Shown here: one piece after another, positions 51,566 through 60,606 of the stretch | Position numbering within the stretch: the stretch's first letter is position 1 | Layout: every line of letters starts with the position of its first letter | DNA from: Pseudo-nitzschia pungens | Lineage: Eukaryota > Bacillariophyta > Bacillariophyceae > Bacillariales > Bacillariaceae | Direction: 5' to 3' | Length of the DNA stretch: 64,000 bases | Assembly (NCBI GenBank): GCA_037355855.1 | Contig: CM074764.1 | Span: 2,790,001-2,854,000 of the forward strand | Translations under genes and position numbers: made by a program | Notes under the pieces: model-generated | What the model saw: only the letters and a program-made list of their open reading frames with translations | Databases searched by the model: none | Told to the model about the DNA's origin: nothing

Positions 51566-52519
51566 ATGAAGATATTCAAGGTGGTGCTATGATCTGTGCT
51601 AAGGCTTCTGCGTAGGAGAGTGTACTGGGGCTACAGGCAGCAGCCTCCAGTAACTGACTAACAGGTGCTGAGCTGAGTGCTAGAGCTGTGTGCTAATTGC
51701 TAGCATACAGGCTCAGCAACAGGCTTAGCAACAGGCTTAGCAACAGGCTTAGCAACAGGCTTAGCAGCAGGCTTAGCAGCAGGCTTAGCAGCAGACCTAT
51801 CCTGTCTAGTATTGCTAGCAGAGTTTACTAGGGTCGCCGCCTATGATTTGTACCAATCGTACGTACCCCGAGTAAAGCACCTTTTCAGGGTGTAGCTAAA
51901 TGCTACAGGGTTAGGGTTGCTAAGGCTACGAGATACTGAAAGATGCTAGCCTACCATGGTACCATGCTAAGATACCATGCTACCGCCGGGGCCAGGTCAT
52001 TGGTGTATAATATGTACCATGACTGGATGCCCGGCCCAAACAGTTACCCAACGCGCTAGCATAAGTGAGCTAGCATACGATTGGATCGCTAATAATTAAG
52101 CGAAGCTTAATTAAGCGGAGCTACGCTACGCTACTCCGATACGCTACCCGTAGAATACAGTACCAGAGCTACAGAGCTCTGCTATTATACGAGTTATCGG
52201 AGCGCTGTCACGATACGATACGATACAGAGCTGAGCGCTTTGGCTCAGCTCCCTTTTATTCACTCTTTCTTTTATACTCTAAAATAAACACACCTATCAT
52301 GCCCTCCTTTCGATCGATTCCGATGTACCTCTAGGGAAGTGCTTTGTATTGCTTGAGCGTATGCAATAGGCCTTGAACAGTCCACTGTAGACTCACGATT
52401 TGCCAGGACTTTATGTATTATTATTGTTAAGGCTTTTGCCTATTTTTCAGTACGTAGTATAAGAAGATTCATCTACAAGTCGATTAAGTTCCCGAAGACC
52501 GCTGACGAGCGGATATCAA
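51566..52519 (+). mobile_element. 954-bp non-coding element with 9-bp target duplication
   Basis: The element interrupts LINE C and is flanked by CACATGGCT (51,557-51,565 and 52,520-52,528); the other LINE copies have the site once. It starts ATGAAGATATTC and ends GCGGATATCAA; only a weak inverted match (GATAT at each end) is seen, so terminal inverted repeats are doubtful. It holds seven 12-bp repeats, a strong hairpin GAGCTGAGC-GCTTTG-GCTCAGCTC (52,228-52,251) and CGATACGATACGATAC. No coding frame is present. The duplication length suits Mutator-like transposons, but the missing long termini argue against a plain assignment. Confidence 0.8.
51709..51792. repeat. 12-bp tandem array, seven copies
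   Basis: The units are AGGCTCAGCAAC, then AGGCTTAGCAAC three times, then AGGCTTAGCAGC three times. This is the reverse complement of the array at 7,965-8,108, with a sub-variant (AGC for AAC) grouped at one end, as expected from local unit duplication. Confidence 0.9.
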
Positions 52520-54469
52520 CACATGGCTTCAGCCTGGAGGCACTGGTTTTACCATTGACCAATTGTTCAGTTTTCACAAGGTTGCTCATGGGGCTGATCC
52601 TTCTGGTCTTGGAAGGTGGTCCTTTGTCAAGTTTCAGGGTAGGGATGGCTACACTGTCACCATGTTTTCTGCCTACTGCCCAGTTGAAAATGATAGGGAT
52701 CTTGGCTCAGTCTGGAATCAACAGTACCGCTACTTTCAAGCAGCTGAAAATCTTTTCAGTCCCAATCCATGCATTCTTTTTCACAGGGATTTGACTGCTG
52801 CCCTTCAGGCTTGCCTGAGGGCGGGTGACCAGATCATTCTGGGGATTGATCAAAATGCTGATGTTAGGACTGATGGATTGTCCTTTGAGCTCAAGGCTCT
52901 TGGTTTTAGAGAGGCCATTCTCACCCTTCATAGTCAGTCGTCTCCTCCTGCCACCCACAACAGAAACACTACCAGAACGCCAATTGATGCCATTTGGGTC
53001 TCTGAGAATGTTGATGTTCTCGGGGCTGGGTATTGTCCCTTTGGTGGTGCCCAGGGTATGGAGTCTGACCATAGACTGCTTTGGATTGAAGTCTGTAATG
53101 GCAGCATCATGGGCAAAAATTTGCCCCCTCCTGTGCATTTCTCTATGTCCAGACTGCAGTCCTCTCACCCTCATCTGCGCCGGCAGTATTTCAAGCGTGT
53201 CAGGCACAGTTTTCTCAAGGCTGGAGTGTTTTCTCTCCAAGCTAAGCTGGAGCGCCTGCTAGCTCAGTTTCAGTCTGGGGACATTTCTGTGTGTGCTGAT
53301 CTAATCACCACATATGAAGTCCTCCATGAAACCTCCACCTCTCTCAGGCTGTCTGTTGAACAGCACCTCTGCCACACTTGTGCTGGTTTGATTCCATGGT
53401 CACCACGGCTCCAAGTCTATCGTGATACCATTGATTTCTGGCGGCGTGTTGTTAAGTTGAGACAGGGTGTGTCCACCAGTCATACTGTTCTGAAGCGGCT
53501 GGCCTGCAAGCTTTCTCTCTACAAAGGAGAACACAGTGATCTTTCCAGTGCTCTCCTCCATCTGAAACAAGCTTACAAGCAGTACCGGGCGGTGAAAAAG
53601 TTGGCTCCCTCATGGCAAGATTCCTTCAATCAAGGCCTGGTGGATGCACTTCTTGCTGAAGGCAAGCCCCGCAACTAGAGTGCTTCCCAGATTCGTGCTC
53701 GGATGCGCAGGGAACGGCTTCAAAGAGAGCTTGGCCTTGTTGCTAGGTCTATTCGGGGTCGTGTCAACAAGTCAGCAGTCTTGAGAGTTATTGCAGTTGG
53801 CCATGATGGTGTTGAACAGGTCTTGGAGTCCCAGTCTACTATGGTTCCAGCTATGGCTGAATCCAATGTCAGGCGCCAACAACAGTGTCTTGGCACTTCT
53901 TCCATGACTCCCTCTTTCATCCAAGACTTTGGATACCTCGGCACAGCCCCTGCTTCTGCTCAAGTTCTTGATGGCACCTACACTCCCCCTCCTGACACTG
54001 ACAAGTACCTTTCTGAATTTCTTTCCTGTCTCAAAGTCCCTGACTCTCTCCTGAGATTGCCCCCTTTTGACTATTCTGTGTGTCCAGCTGACAATGCTGC
54101 TGCCTGGAAACGCCAGAGGGAACGCACAGCCAGTGAGCCTTCTTGTTTGAGCCTTGCACATCACAAGTCTTTTGCCCTTGATCCACAGTTGAATCGCTTT
54201 GATACTCTTCTGAGATCAGTCCCATTGATTGTTGGTTTCTCTCCTTCTGCCTGGCAGGTCATCACTGATGTGGAGATCTTCAAGAAACCTGGTGAATATA
54301 GGGTGGATAAGATGAGGCTTATCCAGTTGATGTCTCCTGAGTTCCAAATCAACAACAAGATGATTGGCAGACGCATTCTTGCCCATGCTGAACTTGCCAA
54401 TGCAGTGGCTGCTGATCAACATGGTAGCAGGAAGCACCACAAGGCCATCAACACCTGCCTGAACAAGAA

Positions 54470-54765
54470 TAATAATATACGTATTTAAATAACTTTAATC
54501 ACCAAAGGTGAAACTAAATTACTCAGTCTGTATCCAGACTTTAACGTCGCCTCCATCATAGAGTCAGGACCCCAAGTGGCAGAACGACAAATTTTCAAAC
54601 AAACCTTGAACATCAAGCAGGGAAAAAGACAAGCAAGTCCCACAAAATAGGGACTTGAGAGAAAGTGAAATGGGAATGAAGATATTGGGATAGGATCCAG
54701 TATCAAAAGGGATGGGACAGGATAAGAAGCAGGAACAGAAGACAAAACCAAGGTACAAAGTGGAA
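54470..54765 (-). promoter_or_regulatory. LINE D 3' UTR
   Basis: In element sense it carries the conserved end, with TCACC-TTT-GGTGA and TTATTTAAATACGTATA. The first stem here reads AGTCTG-GATA-CAGACT (plus strand CAGTCTGTATCCAGACT), so the loop differs by one base from copies A and B while the stem is kept. Confidence 0.78.
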
Positions 54766-57700
54766 TCAACCCTGAGGTCCAGTGAGCCAGGCTCTGAGAA
54801 GAGCAGCCTCTTGTTGGTATGGCTGCACTGGGGGGTCAGGCGCTGCATACTGTTTCCTTGCAAGGTGGATGGTTGCAAGCCACTGCCTCTTGGCAGGCAG
54901 GGTGTAGCCTTGTAGGACATGGAAAGGGGTTTGTAACAGGGAGTGTGACTGGGGAAGTGCACCAGCTGCACCAATTGCCAATTCTGAGGTGATGGAAGCA
55001 TCAAGAGATTGGTGTTGTTCAGCATCAAGGGTACCCCCAGGACCATGGAGTCGTTCATTCCTATAAGTCCAAAGATCCCAGGAGGTAAGAAAGAACTGAT
55101 GGATGATAGCTGTAGCCCAACGTTTGGGAGAGCGCTTGCTTCCAATGTGGGAGTAGTAGTCAGCCTGGATTTGGTACCAGCGAGGAGACCACCTACCAAG
55201 AAGCCAGTTGTGCCAACCAATTGTCCTCTGTGCTCTGACAGCAGAAGCAATTGCAAGTGAGTAAGATGATGGATAAATCCTCTGGCCCTTCCGAACTCTG
55301 GTGAGAAGATCCACAATGGCAGCAACCAATGATGGATCAGTCTGCTCAACTTCAAGCCTTTTCTGCAGGGGTCCCTTGAAAGCAGACACACTGTGCTGTA
55401 CCGCCCCAGTGTCCTTGCAGGAGAGCACATGAGAAACCTTCTCGTTGTCTGCATCACACAATGGGCACCTGGAGTGATCCTGATACTGGTAGTGAAGGAG
55501 TTGGTTGCCAACACCAATGCATCCAGAAGCAAACTTGACAAACCACCGTTGCATGCCAGGAGGTAAACGCTTGAAGGCAGACAGATGGGCACACCAATGG
55601 ATGGAACTCAGAACAGGTTGTGGAATGGGGATGTCATGGTGGGTCTGCCAATATTTAAGAAGAGGAGGACCAGAAATGGCAACATGCAAAGCATTTTGAT
55701 CAAACCTTGAGCACTTGCGTCCATTGAGAGAAAAAGCCCAGGGCTCAAACACAAGTCTGGGAGAGTGATGGGCAGAAGCTCTATGGACAGAGAGAAATGC
55801 CTTTGCCATGCTGTCAACCTGATGATTGCGAAGGGCCCACCAATCAAGAAAGAATCCAGCTTGATGGCCCTGAACCCACTGAAAGTGCACAGAGATTGGC
55901 AGGGCAGAAATCATGTTTCTGATGACATAAACATAATCAAAAGACTTCTGGGAAATAACCAATGGCCATGATCCCTCAGCCTGTTTGAGAGCTGTGTCAC
56001 CATCCAGAGCAATAATGATAGAGCCAGAAGCAATATCAAAAAGACTCACCAGAGCAGTGCAACAGGTGAGAACTCCAATGATACCTGCCAGTTCACTCCT
56101 GTAGGATGACTGATCCTCAGGGGATCCACTGACAAAATTACAGCCAGTGAGGAACAATGAAGCATTCTTGGTGGAGGTATTGGGTGACAAAATGAAAGCA
56201 GAAGTTCCTCTGAGAAGGTCAGGATCAAATGAACCATCGCAGACAGCACTGGCAGTACCACTCTGGATAGCATCAACAATGTGCTGACAGCCAGCCTGTG
56301 GTAGAGAATATTTGTGGAGAAGTACCCTTGGAGACTCACAGAGTGCATCAAAGGCATCTGCCGGGGAGTCTGGAAGAGAATCAAATGGATTATACTCCAG
56401 AGGATCCATGTCAGGAGGTTCAGAAACAAAGGCTGAAGACCCGACAACGCGGACAACTTGGCCACAAATAACAGGGCAGACAAGCACATCAGCGCAGGCT
56501 GGTTTGTCAGAAAGGATTTCAGCAGTGACCCTGTATCTGCCCCTGCCCTGGGAGGTGCTCACAATCCAGCCAGTAGAAGTTTTGAAGAATATTCTGTTGG
56601 TGGATGGAGACAAAAACCAAGGCCAAAGAGAAGCTGTCTGGGGAGAGAGCCAAGGCCCAAGATGAAAAGAAGAAGCCAGTGCCCTGGCTGCAGGGGGTGG
56701 GCAGGGGGGAAGAAAACAGGTCTGAAGAGCCTGAGTCCATAAGCGCTGTGCTGCTGGAGGCCAAGATGGAGGACATCTAGGCCAGTCAAGATGATCCCTC
56801 AAGTGATTGGAGGATATCAGCTGGAAGGCCATTGGAGAGAGTCTTTTACCATCTGGAGTACAAATGTCAGCAAGGGAGATAGCCTTGAGTGACATGCGCA
56901 TGTGATTCAATAGGGACAAGTCAGCACCTCTGAAGCCAGAGTTGACAAAGGCTTGCATGAGATAACAGTCATTGGAACGTAACAGTGGTAGGTCTGGGAA
57001 GTCTTCAAACAAGCTCACAGGGTGAACAGAGAAAAACTTCCACACATGTTTGTACCAGCAAGGAGTGACGTAGGAAGCAAAAGGATGATATGGGGTGACA
57101 CCAAGATGGAGAGGAATGCCAAGTTCGAGCCGTAGAGACTCAGCAGTTAGCCTGAGAAGCCGACCTGTTTGGGAGGACCTGACAGATTCCTGAAAGAGGG
57201 TGGCAATATGACTAAACTCTTGGAGGAGGTAGGGATGGATGAATCCAAAGCCTTGATAGAGGGAAGGACCATAGAACACATGTCTGGGAAATGTCCGTGA
57301 CATCCCTACTTTATTCAGCACAGGAACAAGAGCTGGGTGAATGATCTTTGTCCAAGTGGCCTCATCAAGTTGCGTGACAGGCATGGGGTATTCAACAGAC
57401 TTCATGAAAGAATACTTGAATGTGTAGAGGGATGCCCTCTTCTCACACTTGGAAGCCTTGAGCTGAGAGCCAAAAGACTGAGACTGGGACTGCATGTGAG
57501 CAATCTGTGCTTCCTCATTGCCATCCATGGAGATAAAAACCCCAAGGGTCTTGTCAGCATGGTCAACTTCAAATCGATCCAGGGTAGCTCGATTGCCATT
57601 TTTGTCGGCAACTGAGAAGTCACCGGGCATGTCAGCAATGGAACGATAATCCCAACCGGATCCATTCCATTTGAAATCAATCAAATAACAGAAGGATTTG

Positions 57701-60606
57701 GCAGGTTCAATCGCACCACCAGTGGCAATAATCCCACCAGCCCACCGGTCAAGAGCTTCCTGAAAGTCAACAGCTAAGTCCTCACCAGATGTTGAGGAAG
57801 CAGAGCCAGCACAAAACAAATCTGTGTCATCCACAAAGGCAAAACCCACAAGAGAAACCAGTTGCAGTGACAAAGAAGTGATAAGATGGACACCATGCCC
57901 AGCCTGTTGCATCATTCGGAAGACAATTGTTGACACCAAAGCCCAAAGAGTTGGACCAATACCATTGCCTTGGCCACAACCACTGAGAGGAACAGGTTCA
58001 TCACCATACACAGGACCTGACCGACCAAAGCCAGTTTTGATGTGGTGCTTAGCATGTTGCAGAGTAGACAGAAGAACGTCACACACATGTGCAGGAACCC
58101 CAAAGCTCTGGAGAGTGAGACCTGCAATGGGATGAGAGATTCTGTCATAACAGCCCTTGGCATCATTCATAGCAACAGCACCAGATCTGCGCTTCTGCCT
58201 CAACACATCACAGATGAGCTTCTTGTTCAGGCAGGTGTTGATGGCCTTGTGGTGTTTCCTGCTTCCATGTTGATCAACAGCCACTGCATTGGCACGTTCA
58301 GCGTAGGCAAGAATGCGTCTGCCAATCATTTTGTTGTTGATTTGGAACTCAGGAGACATCAACTGGATGAGCCTCATCTTATCCACTCTATATTCACCAG
58401 GTTTCTTGAAGATCTCAACATCCGTGATGACCTGCCAGGCAGAAGGAGAGAAGCCAACAATCAATGGGACTGATCTCAGTAGAGTGTCAAACTTGTTCAG
58501 CTGGGGATCCAGGGCAAAAGCCTTGTGGTGGGCAAAACTCAAACAGGAAGGTTCACTTGCTGTGCGTTCCCTCTGGCGTTTCCAGGCAGCAGCATTGTCA
58601 GCTGGACACACTGAATAGTCAAAGGGGGGCAAACGCAGAATAGAGGCAGGGACTTTGAGACAAGAAAGAAATTCAGACAGGTATTCGTCAGTGGCAGGAG
58701 GAGGATTATATGTGCCATCAAGAACTTGAGCAGAAGCATGGGCTGTGCCGAGGTAGCCAAAATCTTGAATGAAGGAGGGAGTCATGGAGGGAGTGCCAAG
58801 ACACTGCTGTTGACGCCGGACATTGGATTCAGCCATAGCTGGAACCATAGTGGACTGGGACTCCAAGACCTGTTCAACACCATCATGGCCAACTGCAATA
58901 GCTCTCAAGACAGCTGACTTGTTGACACGTCCCCGAATAGACCTAGCAGCAAGGCCAAGCTCTCTTTGAAGTCGTTCCCTGCGCATCCTGGCACGAATCT
59001 GGGAAGCATTCTGGTTGTGAGGTTTGCCTTCAGCAAGAAGTGCATCCACCAGGCCTTGATTGAAGGAGTCTCTCCATGAAGGGGCCAATTTTTTCACTGC
59101 CCGGTATTGCCTGTAAGCTTGTTTCAGGTGGAGGATAGCACTGGAAAGATCACTGTGTTCTCCTTTGTAGAGAGAAAGCTTGCATGCCAGCCTTTTCAAA
59201 ACAGTATGACTGGTGGACACACCCTGTCTCAGCTTAACAACACGCCGCCAAAAGTCAATTGTATCACGATAGACTTGCAGCTTCGGGGACCATGGAACCA
59301 GACCAGCTCTAGTGTGGCAAAGGTTTTGTTCAACAGAGAGCCTGAGAGAGGTGGAGGTTTCATGGAGGACTTCATATGTGGTGATGAGATCAGCGCGCAC
59401 AGAAATATCCCCAGACTGAAACTGAGCCAGGAGGTGCTCCAGCTTAGCTTGGAGAGAAAACACTCCAGCCTTGAGAAAGCTATGCCTGACACGCTTGAAA
59501 TACCGTTGGCGCAGATGAGGGTGGGAGGACTGGAGTTTGGAATGAGAGAAGCTCACGGGAGGTGGCAGGTGTTTGCCCATGAGGCTGCAATTACAGACTT
59601 CAATCCAAAGCATTCTGTGGTCAGATTCCATACCATAGGCACCACCAAAGGGACAATACCCAGCCTGGAGAACATCAACATTCTCAGAGACCCAAATGGC
59701 ATCAATTGGTGTTCGGGTAGTGTTGCGGTTGTGAGTGGCAGGAGGAGAAGACGTACTATGAAGGGTAAGAATGGCATCTCTGAAACCAAGAGCCTGGAGC
59801 TCAAAAGACAAGCCATCAGTCCGAACATCAGCATTTTGATCAATCCCAAGAATGACCTGGTCACCTGCACCCAGACAGACCTTAAGGGCAGCAGTCAAAT
59901 CCCTGTGAAAGAGGATGCATGGGTTGGGACTGAAAAGATTTTCAGCTGCTTGAAAGTATCGGTACTGTTGATTCCAGACGGAACCAAGATCCCTGTCATT
60001 TTCAACAGGGCAGTAAGCAGAAAACATAGTGACAGTGTAACCATCCCTGCCCTGAAACTTGACAAAGGACCATCTTCCAAGACCAGAAGGATCAGCCCCA
60101 TGGGCAATCTTGTGGGAACTGAACAGTTGATCAATGGAAAATCCTGTACCACCAGGCTGAAGCCATGAACAGTCAGAAGCTTCATGCTTGTTGTTGGCAA
60201 GATAGGAAAAACTTGAGGGACTGACATTCTTCATGCGCCGATTGAAAAGATCACAGGGCAGGAGTTTGGATTCATTCAAACAATGTTCAGCAAAAAGAGC
60301 CACACTGGCATTGCTCTTGACAAATTGACGGGCGTTGTGCTTGGACATGGACATAAAGGCAGCTCTGCGCTGTGGTCCAATGTTTTGGAATGTGATGATG
60401 GTGGAGTTAGAGGATGGAGCTTGAGGGAAGGAATGACCAAAACTGTCAGAATCCTTAGCAGCAAGAGATTCTCCATGAAGAGTTAATTGGACAAAATGAG
60501 GGACAGGGGAAGAGTCGGAGGGGGAAAAGGGAGAAACAGGAGAAGCATTGATGGGATTTGGATTGGAAGGCATCCCATCACACCTCATATCAGAAGAGCT
60601 AACCAT
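54766..60606 (-). CDS. LINE D ORF2 polyprotein
   Basis: This 1,946-residue protein has the same domain order as copy A: APE endonuclease with ESDHRMLW, RT with NDAKGCYDRI, SGCGQGNGIGP and FVDDTDLF, RNase H with VCDGSFDPDLL, LDGDTALKQ and QVDSMAK, finger CPLCDADNEKVSHVLSC, and the DLWTYRNERLHG domain. Differences from A are scattered single residues (for example SASSTSGEDL for SDSSTSGEEL near the RT). No stop or shift was seen. The start overlaps the ORF1 stop in ATGGTTAG. It is a second candidate source of active enzyme. Confidence 0.95.
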   Translation of the reverse strand: MVSSSDMRCDGMPSNPNPINASPVSPFSPSDSSPVPHFVQLTLHGESLAAKDSDSFGHSFPQAPSSNSTIITFQNIGPQRRAAFMSMSKHNARQFVKSNASVALFAEHCLNESKLLPCDLFNRRMKNVSPSSFSYLANNKHEASDCSWLQPGGTGFSIDQLFSSHKIAHGADPSGLGRWSFVKFQGRDGYTVTMFSAYCPVENDRDLGSVWNQQYRYFQAAENLFSPNPCILFHRDLTAALKVCLGAGDQVILGIDQNADVRTDGLSFELQALGFRDAILTLHSTSSPPATHNRNTTRTPIDAIWVSENVDVLQAGYCPFGGAYGMESDHRMLWIEVCNCSLMGKHLPPPVSFSHSKLQSSHPHLRQRYFKRVRHSFLKAGVFSLQAKLEHLLAQFQSGDISVRADLITTYEVLHETSTSLRLSVEQNLCHTRAGLVPWSPKLQVYRDTIDFWRRVVKLRQGVSTSHTVLKRLACKLSLYKGEHSDLSSAILHLKQAYRQYRAVKKLAPSWRDSFNQGLVDALLAEGKPHNQNASQIRARMRRERLQRELGLAARSIRGRVNKSAVLRAIAVGHDGVEQVLESQSTMVPAMAESNVRRQQQCLGTPSMTPSFIQDFGYLGTAHASAQVLDGTYNPPPATDEYLSEFLSCLKVPASILRLPPFDYSVCPADNAAAWKRQRERTASEPSCLSFAHHKAFALDPQLNKFDTLLRSVPLIVGFSPSAWQVITDVEIFKKPGEYRVDKMRLIQLMSPEFQINNKMIGRRILAYAERANAVAVDQHGSRKHHKAINTCLNKKLICDVLRQKRRSGAVAMNDAKGCYDRISHPIAGLTLQSFGVPAHVCDVLLSTLQHAKHHIKTGFGRSGPVYGDEPVPLSGCGQGNGIGPTLWALVSTIVFRMMQQAGHGVHLITSLSLQLVSLVGFAFVDDTDLFCAGSASSTSGEDLAVDFQEALDRWAGGIIATGGAIEPAKSFCYLIDFKWNGSGWDYRSIADMPGDFSVADKNGNRATLDRFEVDHADKTLGVFISMDGNEEAQIAHMQSQSQSFGSQLKASKCEKRASLYTFKYSFMKSVEYPMPVTQLDEATWTKIIHPALVPVLNKVGMSRTFPRHVFYGPSLYQGFGFIHPYLLQEFSHIATLFQESVRSSQTGRLLRLTAESLRLELGIPLHLGVTPYHPFASYVTPCWYKHVWKFFSVHPVSLFEDFPDLPLLRSNDCYLMQAFVNSGFRGADLSLLNHMRMSLKAISLADICTPDGKRLSPMAFQLISSNHLRDHLDWPRCPPSWPPAAQRLWTQALQTCFLPPCPPPAARALASSFHLGPWLSPQTASLWPWFLSPSTNRIFFKTSTGWIVSTSQGRGRYRVTAEILSDKPACADVLVCPVICGQVVRVVGSSAFVSEPPDMDPLEYNPFDSLPDSPADAFDALCESPRVLLHKYSLPQAGCQHIVDAIQSGTASAVCDGSFDPDLLRGTSAFILSPNTSTKNASLFLTGCNFVSGSPEDQSSYRSELAGIIGVLTCCTALVSLFDIASGSIIIALDGDTALKQAEGSWPLVISQKSFDYVYVIRNMISALPISVHFQWVQGHQAGFFLDWWALRNHQVDSMAKAFLSVHRASAHHSPRLVFEPWAFSLNGRKCSRFDQNALHVAISGPPLLKYWQTHHDIPIPQPVLSSIHWCAHLSAFKRLPPGMQRWFVKFASGCIGVGNQLLHYQYQDHSRCPLCDADNEKVSHVLSCKDTGAVQHSVSAFKGPLQKRLEVEQTDPSLVAAIVDLLTRVRKGQRIYPSSYSLAIASAVRAQRTIGWHNWLLGRWSPRWYQIQADYYSHIGSKRSPKRWATAIIHQFFLTSWDLWTYRNERLHGPGGTLDAEQHQSLDASITSELAIGAAGALPQSHSLLQTPFHVLQGYTLPAKRQWLATIHLARKQYAAPDPPVQPYQQEAALLRAWLTGPQG

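Larger units (their letters stand above)
49896..54469 (+). pseudogene. LINE copy C, rearranged and truncated at both ends
   Basis: It begins inside ORF1 (CCCTCTCCCAGCGC, then the codons for MSFTSAVSTGVL) with a short S/G/Q repeat domain. About 950 bp are missing near 50,145 and about 440 bp near 50,342 relative to A. The ORF1 stop in ATGGTTAG is changed to ATGGTTATG, so the ORF1 frame runs on to 51,148. ORF2 starts at about 51,118, is split by the 954-bp element (51,566-52,519 plus duplication) and has CAG-to-TAG at 53,676-53,678. It continues through RT as far as HGSRKHHKAINTCLNK, where LINE D cuts it at about 54,469. RT catalytic motifs and everything beyond are absent. Confidence 0.88.
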
